From NCBI RefSeq assembly GCF_000383955.1, contig NZ_KB913013.1:2710694-2774693 (forward strand): a DNA stretch of 64,000 bases, read 5' to 3'. Made by a program: the position numbers and the translations under genes. Below, in pieces: positions 1 through 7,502 of this stretch; the first letter of the stretch is position 1, and each line of letters begins with the position of its first letter. The stretch is from Rudanella lutea DSM 19387. GTDB lineage: Bacteria > Bacteroidota > Bacteroidia > Cytophagales > Spirosomataceae. Below the pieces are notes generated by a model that had not been told where the DNA came from, made no database searches, and saw nothing but the letters and a program-made list of their open reading frames with translations.

Positions 1-1
1 G

Positions 2-658
2 ATGGCGGCCATGTTTCGGGGGCAGGAAGCCGAACGCCGACGGCTGGCGCAGGATCTGCACGACGACATTGGCACGATGCTATCCGTAGCCAAAATGACC
101 CTCAACCAACTCGAACGCAGCCTCGACCGGTACTCGCCCGAGCGCGCCCAAGCCTACAAAACCCGCCAACTGCTCGACGATACCCTCAAGAATGTCCGGC
201 GGATCAGCCGTGACCTGGTGCCTACCACGCTCGAACGCTTCGGGCTTTTGGCCGCGCTGGAAGAATTGGTCGGCAATGCCACCAATGATCAGGTGCGGGT
301 GCAGCTGGAAGGGCACGACAGCTTCGAGTTTGTAGCACCCTCGCTGGAGGTCATGCTGTACCGTATTGTGCAGGAGTTGGTCACCAACGCCATTCGGCAC
401 TCGGGGGCCAGCCAGATTGTGATTCAGTTTTTCCGGCACGATGATGAGCTACGCGTGGCTGTACTCGACAACGGCCGGGGCTTCGACATCGACGAGGTGC
501 TCCAAAACCGGCAACGGGGCCTTGGGCTACGTAACATCGAAAGCCGGCTCAGCATAGTTGAGGGGCACGTTACGTTTGATGTGGCGCCCGGCCGGGGCTC
601 CCGTGTCATTGTACAGGTTCCGCTCGAAAATCCTAAATTGGCCTCCCTTCTTATTTAA
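2..658 (+). CDS. Sensor histidine kinase, HisKA_3/NarX type, 5' end outside window
   Basis: Only the C-terminal transmitter half (218 residues) is in the window; the frame is open to the first base, so the Met at base 2 is probably internal. The dimerisation/H-box reads AQDLHDDIG near residue 20, followed by an HATPase_c domain with N-box (VTNAIRHSG), G1 (DNGRGFD) and G2 (GLGLRNI) motifs. This is the architecture of kinases that phosphorylate NarL/LuxR-type regulators. Such a regulator starts 13 bases downstream, so the pair very likely forms one two-component system in one transcript. The sensory input domain is not visible. Confidence 0.92.
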   Translation: MAAMFRGQEAERRRLAQDLHDDIGTMLSVAKMTLNQLERSLDRYSPERAQAYKTRQLLDDTLKNVRRISRDLVPTTLERFGLLAALEELVGNATNDQVRVQLEGHDSFEFVAPSLEVMLYRIVQELVTNAIRHSGASQIVIQFFRHDDELRVAVLDNGRGFDIDEVLQNRQRGLGLRNIESRLSIVEGHVTFDVAPGRGSRVIVQVPLENPKLASLLI

Positions 659-671
659 CGACCCTTAACCA

Positions 672-1331
672 ATGCGTAAGATCAAACTGGCGCTCTGCGA
701 CGACCATAACCTGTTTCGGGTAGGTATGGCTTCCATTTTGACGCAAATCCCCGACTTCGACCTGATTCTGGAAGCCGCCAACGGGCAGGAACTGATCGAC
801 AAGATTGCGCGTCGTATGCCCGACGTCGTTCTGCTCGATCTGCAAATGCCTGTTCTCGACGGTACAGCTACGGCCGATTACCTGCGCGAACACCACCCAC
901 TGGTTAAAATTGTGGTGCTTACCATGCACGACGAAGACCGGATGGTGCTGCACCTGCTCGAAAAGGGCGTTAGCGGCTACCTGCTGAAAGACTCCGACCC
1001 CGAAGAAGTCGAGAAAGCTGTTCGGAAGGTGATCGACGAAGGGGTTTATCTGAACGAGTTTGTGTCGCGGGCTATGCTGCGCAAAATGACCAACGCAGCG
1101 GCTGCTGCCAAGCCAGCCTCTACGCTGTACAACAGCAAGATTCTCCTATCGGAACGCGAAAAAGAGGTTCTCAAGCTCATTTGCGAGGGCCTGTCGACCG
1201 CCGAAATCAGCGAAAAGATATTCCTCAGCCCCCGCACCGTTGAGGGGCACCGGCTCCGCATTCTGGAAAAAACAGGCACCAAAAACACCGCCGGTATGGT
1301 TGCCTACGCGTTTAAGAATAATTTGGTTTAA
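672..1331 (+). CDS. NarL/LuxR-family response regulator
   Basis: A 219-residue regulator with an N-terminal receiver (acid pocket D10-D11, phospho-acceptor D56 in LLDLQMP, conserved Lys in LLKDSD near residue 105) and a C-terminal LuxR helix-turn-helix (LSEREKEVL to HRLRILEK, about residues 150-205). Phosphorylation by the upstream HisKA_3 kinase should promote dimerisation and DNA binding. It starts 13 bases after that kinase, consistent with an operon. Its target genes cannot be read from the sequence. The stop codon abuts the purine-rich arm of an intergenic octad repeat. Confidence 0.95.
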   Translation: MRKIKLALCDDHNLFRVGMASILTQIPDFDLILEAANGQELIDKIARRMPDVVLLDLQMPVLDGTATADYLREHHPLVKIVVLTMHDEDRMVLHLLEKGVSGYLLKDSDPEEVEKAVRKVIDEGVYLNEFVSRAMLRKMTNAAAAAKPASTLYNSKILLSEREKEVLKLICEGLSTAEISEKIFLSPRTVEGHRLRILEKTGTKNTAGMVAYAFKNNLV

Positions 1332-1440
1332 AGGGGGAGAAAAGTGGGAAAGGGAGGAAAGGGACGCAAGCGCGGCAAACCCTTCCTCCCTTTCCTCCCT
1401 TCTCCCTTTCCTCCTTTCCTCCCCCCTTCCTACCTTTCCT
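1332..1440. repeat. Octad inverted-repeat element R1 (purine arm / pyrimidine arm)
   Basis: The left arm (1332-1365) is almost pure purine and built on GGGAAAGG-like words. The right arm (1379-1440) is almost pure pyrimidine and reads as 8-base words such as TTCCTCCC and TTTCCTCC repeated about seven times. The arms are complementary and face each other across a 13-base loop. The element lies between convergent genes and contains the last codons and stop of the epimerase. Two strands of such strongly biased composition could also form H-DNA. Confidence 0.8.
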
Positions 1441-1831
1441 GACACAATTCAACCAACACCCCGTTGGTGCCTTTGGGATGCAGAAAGCAAACCAGCTTGT
1501 TGTCGGCTCCGAGCTTGGGGGTTTCGTTGAGCAGCGTAAAGCCCTCGTTCCGAAGCCGTTCCATCTCAGCCACAATATCATCGACCTCAAAGGCGATGTG
1601 ATGAATTCCCTCGCCTTTTTTCTCGATAAACCTGGCGATAGGACTGCTGGGATCAGTGGCTTCGAGCAGCTCTATCTTGGTTTGGTTGACCCGAAAAAAT
1701 GAAGTCGTTACGTTTTCTGACTCTACCGTTTCTGCTTTGTAGGGGGCTACATTGAGCAACTTCTGAAAGAGTTCGTTGGACTGGGTCAGACTCCGGACGG
1801 CAATGCCAATATGTTCGACGTTGGTCAGCAT
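1430..1831 (-). CDS. mce: Methylmalonyl-CoA epimerase
   Basis: A 133-residue single-domain protein of the glyoxalase/VOC superfamily. It would interconvert (2R)- and (2S)-methylmalonyl-CoA in the propionyl-CoA/succinyl-CoA pathway. Metal-ligand motifs are in place: HIGIAV near residue 7, GEGIHHIAFEV near residue 75 and VLVEL at the C-terminus. Length matches the family. The final residues (CQER) and the TAG stop lie inside the right arm of repeat element R1, so the arm is partly coding. No mutase gene is adjacent. Confidence 0.93.
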   Translation of the reverse strand: MLTNVEHIGIAVRSLTQSNELFQKLLNVAPYKAETVESENVTTSFFRVNQTKIELLEATDPSSPIARFIEKKGEGIHHIAFEVDDIVAEMERLRNEGFTLLNETPKLGADNKLVCFLHPKGTNGVLVELCQER

Positions 1832-1882
1832 GTTTCGTTTTCAAAAAATAGATAAAACCGGACTGTGCGTTCGGTAATGAAC

Positions 1883-1912
1883 TTTACAAGCCGGGCAAAA
1901 GTTAGTATTTTG
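1883..1912 (+). promoter_or_regulatory. Possible Bacteroidota-type promoter for the Fe-S carrier gene
   Basis: TTTA at 1883-1886, 19 bases, then TATTTTG at 1906-1912. This approximates the TTTG-N19-TAnnTTTG consensus of the Bacteroidota primary sigma factor. It lies about 70 bases before the start codon of the 1981 gene. Match is imperfect at both boxes. Confidence 0.4.
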
Positions 1913-1980
1913 AGACTGGATAACGAATTCCGGCAGGAGCTTTATCCCGTCTACACGTTTCATAATTCATTGACACAGCG

Positions 1981-2307
1981 ATGGTAACTGTATCAGAAAG
2001 CGCTAAGAATAAGATTGTTGAACTCCGTCAGAAAGACGGGTTGACCGACGAACACGCTATCCGGGTAGGTGTACAGGGCGGAGGTTGCTCGGGCCTTATG
2101 TACGATCTTCAGTTCGACGCTACGCAACAGCCATCCGACCATCTGGTGGAGGATAAGGGTATCAAGATTCTGGTAGATCGGAAAAGTCTGCTGTATCTGG
2201 CAGGCACCGAACTCGACTTTTCGGATGGGCTCAATGGCAAAGGTTTTCAGTTTAAAAACCCCAATGCCTCGCGTACCTGCGGCTGTGGCGAAAGCTTCTC
2301 GGTGTAG
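1981..2307 (+). CDS. HesB/IscA-family iron-sulfur cluster carrier
   Basis: A 108-residue A-type carrier that would accept Fe-S clusters from the scaffold and pass them to apo-proteins. The three family cysteines are present: one in GGGCSGLMY near residue 38 and two in the C-terminal TCGCGESF motif. Size is normal for IscA/ErpA/SufA. No other isc or suf gene is nearby, so it cannot be assigned to one subfamily. A probable promoter lies upstream and a strong terminator follows, so it appears to be transcribed alone. Confidence 0.93.
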   Translation: MVTVSESAKNKIVELRQKDGLTDEHAIRVGVQGGGCSGLMYDLQFDATQQPSDHLVEDKGIKILVDRKSLLYLAGTELDFSDGLNGKGFQFKNPNASRTCGCGESFSV

Positions 2308-2344
2308 GCTACTTCGAACTCATACAAGCCCGTTTTCGGGTATG

Positions 2345-2372
2345 AAAGACCGCCCTGACGCGGTCTTTTTTT
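2345..2372 (+). terminator. Rho-independent terminator after the Fe-S carrier gene
   Basis: Perfect 9-bp stem AAAGACCGC / GCGGTCTTT with a 6-base loop, followed by a run of T. Confidence 0.88.
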
Positions 2373-2463
2373 GTGCCTTTATGGACCATCGCGCCGGGAT
2401 TTTGTAATTATGCACCCTAACGGCCGCCCGTTGTCTATCCTGTTTACCTATACGCTCCTACCT

Positions 2464-3042
2464 ATGTCTGCATCGACTGCCAAACCCGTGAGTTATTCGC
2501 GGACCACCCTCACCGAACTCATGATCCCGGCCTACGCCAACTTTGGCGGTAAAATCCACGGCGGCACCCTGCTGTCGCTGATGGACAAAGTAGCCTACGC
2601 CTGTGCGGCTAAACACGCGGGCGAGTACTGCGTGACGGTTTCGGTCGATGGGGTCAATTTTCGGCAACCGGTTGAGGTGGGCGAGCTGGTTTCGCTCATG
2701 GCGTCGGTTAATTACGTCGGTCGCACCTCGCTGGTGGTAGGTATTAAGGTGGTAGCCGAAAACGTGAAAACGGGCGTTAGCAAACACACCAACACCTCGT
2801 ATTTTACGATGGTGGCCAAAGACGAAACGGGCAAGCCGACCGAAGTGCCCCCGCTCCTGCTCGAAACGGCCGAAGACGCCCGCCGGTTTCTGGAAGCCCT
2901 GAAACGACGCGAAATGCGGACCGACTTCGCCGAGCATTTCGACAACGCCCGTAACCGGATGTTGCTCCCCGAAAATATACACGCCCTCAGTACCGAGCGC
3001 TGCCGGTTATCGCCCGATCTGGAGCAGCTACTACACCCATAA
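2464..3042 (+). CDS. Acyl-CoA thioesterase, hotdog fold (YciA/ACOT type)
   Basis: A 192-residue protein with the hotdog-fold signature of acyl-CoA hydrolases: ANFGGKIHGGTLLSLMD with the buried helix, then VDGVNFRQPVEVGELV and VGRTSLVV. It hydrolyses an acyl-CoA to free acid and CoA; chain length cannot be told. I start it at 2464 (MSASTAKP); the frame is open upstream but that part overlaps the preceding terminator and has no domain similarity. A charged C-terminal tail of about 45 residues follows the domain. Confidence 0.88.
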   Translation: MSASTAKPVSYSRTTLTELMIPAYANFGGKIHGGTLLSLMDKVAYACAAKHAGEYCVTVSVDGVNFRQPVEVGELVSLMASVNYVGRTSLVVGIKVVAENVKTGVSKHTNTSYFTMVAKDETGKPTEVPPLLLETAEDARRFLEALKRREMRTDFAEHFDNARNRMLLPENIHALSTERCRLSPDLEQLLHP

Positions 3043-3049
3043 CACACAA

Positions 3050-3082
3050 AGGGTCGGCCCTACCGAAGTAAGACCGACCCTG
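3050..3082. terminator. Bidirectional terminator between convergent genes
   Basis: Stem AGGGTCGG (3050-3057) / CCGACCCT (3074-3081) between the thioesterase (+) and the NTF2-like lipoprotein (-). T-run is poor on both strands. Confidence 0.6.
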
Positions 3083-3101
3083 TACAGGCCTGATGGCCTT
3101 A

Positions 3102-3578
3102 TTATCGTTTAGCCACCACCGGCAACCCTTCGAGTTGCGCGTAGCTTAGCTTCCAGGAGTTGTCGGCGGCTTTTTTCCAGAGCAGGATAAAATTACCCTT
3201 GCCTACACCACCCGGTTCCTGCGGGCTATCGGGTAGCACATCGACCGAGTACGTACCGGCTTCATAGGCCGTTTGGACGTCTACCGCTGAGGTCACCGCG
3301 TAGGTTTTCAGATCACTCAGCGTCGGGAGGGTTTCACGAACCCACTTCTGCGACACTTCGGCCTTACCCGTAAAGTGGGTATTGCCCTGCAAAAAGTGAA
3401 CATCGTCGGCCAAGAAACTCGTGATCTTCTCACTGTCTTTACTATTCCAGGCCTCAATAAACTGCCGGTTTAGGTCTTTTACATCAACGGCGTCGCCTGA
3501 TTTTGTACAGGCCGACAAAAGGGCTACCATCACCCAGATCGGCAAAAATGCCTTTATAAATTTCAGATTCCGTATCAT
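3102..3578 (-). CDS. NTF2-like (SnoaL/DUF4440-type) lipoprotein
   Basis: A 158-residue protein with a lipoprotein signal peptide; the lipobox is LLSAC, placing the lipidated Cys near residue 24. The mature part has the NTF2-like pattern: DLNRQFIEAWNSKD, ITSFLADDVHFL, then beta strands ending in WKLSYAQLEG. Members bind small ligands or act as minor enzymes; no catalytic set is evident, so only fold and periplasmic-side location are supported. It stands alone between a convergent gene and a codirectional glycine-zipper protein. Confidence 0.82.
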   Translation of the reverse strand: MIRNLKFIKAFLPIWVMVALLSACTKSGDAVDVKDLNRQFIEAWNSKDSEKITSFLADDVHFLQGNTHFTGKAEVSQKWVRETLPTLSDLKTYAVTSAVDVQTAYEAGTYSVDVLPDSPQEPGGVGKGNFILLWKKAADNSWKLSYAQLEGLPVVAKR

Positions 3579-3601
3579 GATTTCAGTGTGTTTTGCAGCC
3601 C

Positions 3602-3622
3602 GGCCCGATCATCTGTCGGGCC
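3602..3622. terminator. Inverted repeat, possible terminator of the glycine-zipper gene
   Basis: A 7-bp perfect stem GGCCCGA / TCGGGCC with a 7-base loop, about 60 bases past the glycine-zipper stop on the minus strand. No T-run follows, so the terminator call is weak. Confidence 0.35.
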
Positions 3623-3679
3623 GAGCCTTGTGAACGTACTAAGAATGGATGCAGACAGCTCTGCCTGCGATAGAGAGGC

Positions 3680-4312
3680 TTACCAGCTCTTCCGACGAAC
3701 TTCGGAGTCGGGATAGGCCGACGTTGGGTCGCCAAATGTCGGGTTGAGCAAGTAGCCCGTGTTGGTCATATACGTCGGCTGAGCCGGTGCCAGTGTAGCG
3801 GGCGTTGTGCCATTGGCCGCGTACGCAGCCCCGGCCACCGCAGCGCCCGCTCCTACCCCAGCCGCTGCTGCCAGCGCGGGAGCTTTTTTACCCCGAGCGA
3901 GTAACACCCGGTTGGCTTGTCCGTACGATTCGTTGTCGGCACGGCGGGCGGCTGCAATCCGCTCCTCTTCGGCCCGGCGAGCCGCGAGGGCAGCGGCCGC
4001 TTTGCGCTTGTTGTCGATCCGCTTACCGATGGCATATCCGGCACCGGCACCTACGGCACCACCTACAACCCCACCCACTACGCGGTTACGCTTGTGGATG
4101 ATAGCACCCGCTGCAGCACCAGCGGCACCACCAATTACGGCACCCTTAGCCTGGGGGCTCCACTGACGGGGGCTCCGTAGCGGCTGAATAACCTGGGCTT
4201 CGGCAAATGAAGAGAAAAGAACGATGGCTAATAAGGCCAGTATCGAGATCGTCCGGAACGTCGTTCCGGTACCGATTTTTTGTTGCTTGTTATTCATGGC
4301 TCTAGTGTTCAT
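3680..4312 (-). CDS. Exported glycine-zipper protein (YMGG-like)
   Basis: A 210-residue protein with an N-terminal signal peptide ending SSFAEAQ. Two glycine-zipper segments follow (AVIGGAAGAAAGAII and VVGGVVGGAVGAGAGYAIG, roughly residues 55-100). Then comes a short Ala/Arg/Glu-rich helical stretch with a third Ala/Gly-rich hydrophobic run near residue 150. Glycine zippers of this sort pack in or on membranes in envelope lipoproteins and stress proteins. I use the ATG at 4312; a TTG lies two codons upstream and another ATG five codons downstream. Function unknown. Confidence 0.75.
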   Translation of the reverse strand: MNTRAMNNKQQKIGTGTTFRTISILALLAIVLFSSFAEAQVIQPLRSPRQWSPQAKGAVIGGAAGAAAGAIIHKRNRVVGGVVGGAVGAGAGYAIGKRIDNKRKAAAALAARRAEEERIAAARRADNESYGQANRVLLARGKKAPALAAAAGVGAGAAVAGAAYAANGTTPATLAPAQPTYMTNTGYLLNPTFGDPTSAYPDSEVRRKSW

Positions 4313-4750
4313 GTCCAATTGAGTACTGCGTCACTGTTTGACTCTTTGACAGGTAATCAGACCAATGGTTTATTTAATCACCCGAGAAAGTCAATTAATC
4401 TGAACACGGCAATAACGAATTTGTTTGGACATGAATTGCCCGTACTTAGGCAATCTGAGCGTGCGATTTTGGCCCAAAATACCCCTATTTACCCATTTTA
4501 GGGGCAAGGGGCCGTAAATAGAAACCCCGCCAAAAACGACCCAACGGGCCAGTCTCGACGGGGTAAAAAAATAATAATCTCCCTTAAAATTTATTCATTT
4601 CCCGGTCTACGTTTCCCGGAATAATCTAAAAAGGCAGGCTCTATTTCGGGCTGGTTTTAGCTGGCAATGTGTAGCCAAATAATGAACTCGTTGGGCCGAC
4701 AATTCTGCACGCCCGGGCGGACAGTCATAATTATCTACCGGCCCCGATCC
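4313..4750. other. Intergenic region with one weak hairpin
   Basis: 438 bases between the glycine-zipper start and the priA stop, both on the minus strand. I see no convincing ORF. A hairpin ACCCCG (4524-4529) / CGGGGT (4559-4564) could serve as priA terminator on the minus strand. The promoter of the glycine-zipper gene should be here but I find no clear TAnnTTTG match. Confidence 0.5.
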
Positions 4751-7291
4751 TTACAGACAGTCGACATCGACTACGATAGATACCTGCCGGAGTCCTTTGT
4801 CAGTCAGAATATCGTTGATCCGATCGCGGATAAATTCTTTCACCGCCTTCATGTTGACCGGGCCGCGCTCAATCTTAATCAGAATATCGTACAGAAACTG
4901 ATTACGGATTCGCTCCACCAACGGCTGTTCGGGGCCCAGCACCCGACTACTGCCGAGGGTATCGGTCAGTTCGGCCGCCAGTCGTTCGGCCGCCTGCTTG
5001 CTGATGTGCTGCTCCGGGTGCCGTACCGTCAGTTTGATCAGCCGCGAGAAAGGCGGATAGTTAAAATCCTGCCGTTCGCGAATCTCTTCATCGTACAGCC
5101 CCCGGTAGTCGTTGGTGATAATTTTCTGGAGAATCAGTTGCTGCGGGTTGCTCGTCTGAATCAGTACCCGCCCCTGCCGACCACCCCGCCGACCCGCGCG
5201 CCCGCTCACCTGAGTAAGCATCTGAAACGCCCGCTCCGTCGCTCTGAACTCAGGAAAATGGATGATTCGGTCTGCATCAAAAATACCCACCAAACTCACC
5301 TTGTCGAAATCGAGCCCTTTGGTAATCATCTGCGTGCCCACAAGCATATCGACGTTACCCTGTTCAAACTCCTCAATGATCTGCTGATACGCATTTTTGG
5401 CCCGGGTTGTGTCGAGGTCCATGCGCAGAATCCGGGCTTCCGGAAACAGAATCTGGAGTTGGTCTTCGAGTTTTTCGGTGCCAAAACCAATTGTTTTTAC
5501 TTTGGTGGAGCCACAAACTGGGCAAGTGCGGGGCACCTCTTCTTTATAGCCGCAGTAGTGGCAGCGCAATTCGCCCACCTTCATGTGGTAGGTCAAACTT
5601 ACATCGCAGTTGGGGCACTCGGCCGTCCAGTCGCAGTCTTCGCACTGCATATAGGGCGAGTATCCACGCCGGTTCTGAAACAGGATACTCTGCTCTTTTC
5701 GCTCCAGATTATCGCCCAAGGCGGTCAGCAAAGCCGATGTAAATTCATTTTTCATCGTCTTTTGCTTCTTCTCCACCTTTGTATCCACGAGGGTGATCTG
5801 GGGTAGCGTCGCATCTCCAAACCGCTGAAACAGCTCTACCAGCCCATAACGACCCTGCTGAGCCTGATAATAACTCTCCAGGGAGGGCGTGGCCGATCCC
5901 AGCAATACTTTGGCCTGCTGCCATTGGGCCAGCATCATGGCTACATCGCGGGCGTGATAGCGCGGAGCCGGGTCATGCTGTTTGTACGAGGTTTCGTGCT
6001 CTTCATCGACGATAATCAGACCAAGATTGTCAAATGGCAGAAACACGGCCGACCGTACCCCCACCACGAACTGATACTGCCCCGATACCACCCCTTTCCA
6101 GACCTCTACGCGCTCATTGTCGGAAAACTTAGAGTGGTAGATACCCATTTTATCACCAAAAACGCGCTGAAGCCGCACCACAATCTGGGTGGTCAGGGCG
6201 ATTTCGGGAAGCAGATACAGCACCTGCGAGCCACTTTCGAGAGCCTGCTGAATCAGGTTAATGTAAACCTCCGTTTTGCCACTACCCGTAATACCGTGCA
6301 GCAACACGATATTTTGCGTACCAAACTTGGCCATAATGGCTTCAGACGCCTGTTGCTGAGCCTCGGTCAGGCGAATTTCGACGGTGGGCGCGAGGTTATC
6401 AGAAAAGCGAGGCTGAATGACCTCGAACGTTTCAAAAATCCCGTTTTTTATCAGAGTAGTCATCGACGACTGCGAGATTTCGTCGTCCTGATTCAGCACC
6501 GTTTTGTCGAGTCCCCGACTGTTGAGTGCCGAATTGAGCAGCACCGGTACGTGGCGCAGGTAGCGCATCACCACCTCCTGCTGTTTGGGCGATTTGTCCA
6601 GTTTACGAATCAGGTCCAGCAACGCTTCCCGATCTTCGTAAGCGGCACCAAGCCTTACCTTCCGAATCATTTTCGGCACGTATTTCTCCCGCACCTCCTC
6701 AAAAACAATCACCGCCCGCTTCCCAACGAGCGCCTTAATCACGGTCGGCACGTTGAGTTCGCCCACCAGCCGCCCCAGTTCTTCGTAGGTGAGGGCGGGG
6801 TGTTTTTTAAGCTCTTCGAGCAGGGTGACTTCTTCTGGGCTGAGCAACTCCGGATAGTCAAAATCGGGGTTGTACTGCACCTTCGACTGGCTCGAAATCT
6901 TGAGCCCTGAAGGCAGAGCCACATTCATCACCTCGCCAATGCAGCACATGTAATAGTCGGCCATCCAGCGAAACAGTTCGAGCTGATAGCTGGTAATCAG
7001 CGGATAATCATCCAGAAGCTCAAGGATATACCGTGCCTGATACCGGGGCGGAGGGGTATTATGAAGCCTTGCGACAATCGCCGTTAGTACACGACCGTCC
7101 TTTTTACCAAAGGGGACAATCACTCTGGCACCAATTTTGATGACCTCGACCATCGTTCTCGGAACCCTGTATGTAAACAGGTTTGGAATAGGCAAAGGCA
7201 ATATTAAATCCGCGAAGTAAGTAACCTCTTCTTCGTGCGAATGGGAAAATACCAAGTCTGGCAGGCTAAGTTGATTATCTGGCTCACTCAC
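4751..7291 (-). CDS. priA: Primosomal protein N' (replication restart helicase PriA)
   Basis: An 846-residue superfamily-2 DNA helicase that binds stalled forks and reloads the replisome. The N-terminal 3'-end-binding domain is followed by Walker A (GITGSGKTEVY, near residue 335) and Walker B (DEEH). A zinc-binding insert with paired cysteines (CEDC, CPNC, CHYC, CPVC, about residues 549-594) comes next, then helicase motifs TQMITKGLDF and SGRAGR. Length is slightly longer than the roughly 730 residues of E. coli PriA. The start is GTG at 7291; no ATG occurs before residue 47. It stands as a single gene with a divergent neighbour. Confidence 0.97.
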   Translation of the reverse strand: MSEPDNQLSLPDLVFSHSHEEEVTYFADLILPLPIPNLFTYRVPRTMVEVIKIGARVIVPFGKKDGRVLTAIVARLHNTPPPRYQARYILELLDDYPLITSYQLELFRWMADYYMCCIGEVMNVALPSGLKISSQSKVQYNPDFDYPELLSPEEVTLLEELKKHPALTYEELGRLVGELNVPTVIKALVGKRAVIVFEEVREKYVPKMIRKVRLGAAYEDREALLDLIRKLDKSPKQQEVVMRYLRHVPVLLNSALNSRGLDKTVLNQDDEISQSSMTTLIKNGIFETFEVIQPRFSDNLAPTVEIRLTEAQQQASEAIMAKFGTQNIVLLHGITGSGKTEVYINLIQQALESGSQVLYLLPEIALTTQIVVRLQRVFGDKMGIYHSKFSDNERVEVWKGVVSGQYQFVVGVRSAVFLPFDNLGLIIVDEEHETSYKQHDPAPRYHARDVAMMLAQWQQAKVLLGSATPSLESYYQAQQGRYGLVELFQRFGDATLPQITLVDTKVEKKQKTMKNEFTSALLTALGDNLERKEQSILFQNRRGYSPYMQCEDCDWTAECPNCDVSLTYHMKVGELRCHYCGYKEEVPRTCPVCGSTKVKTIGFGTEKLEDQLQILFPEARILRMDLDTTRAKNAYQQIIEEFEQGNVDMLVGTQMITKGLDFDKVSLVGIFDADRIIHFPEFRATERAFQMLTQVSGRAGRRGGRQGRVLIQTSNPQQLILQKIITNDYRGLYDEEIRERQDFNYPPFSRLIKLTVRHPEQHISKQAAERLAAELTDTLGSSRVLGPEQPLVERIRNQFLYDILIKIERGPVNMKAVKEFIRDRINDILTDKGLRQVSIVVDVDCL

Positions 7292-7502
7292 GAAGTAAAG
7301 TTACCGAAATATGGGCAAATAGCTTGGCAAGATGTTTGCAAGTCACTGCTTGTCGTAAATGTAACTAAGTAAGAGCTGCACAAACCGATAGGTATACCGG
7401 CGCTTAGCTACCGACCGAAACCCGTACGATATACCTCAACCTCTTAACCCCGACCGAATGCTCTGATTTTCAACGTTCCTTTTTAATCCAACGTACAGCC
7501 TC

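Noticed and set aside
1332-1440. Ordinary rho-independent terminator after the LuxR regulator
   Set aside because: The arms are long, low in complexity and periodic, without a defined stem plus T-run.
4667-5806. 379-codon plus-strand open frame inside priA
   Set aside because: It is antisense to a clear priA reading frame with intact motifs; the translation has no recognisable domain and is rich in His/Arg/Phe as expected of a shadow frame.
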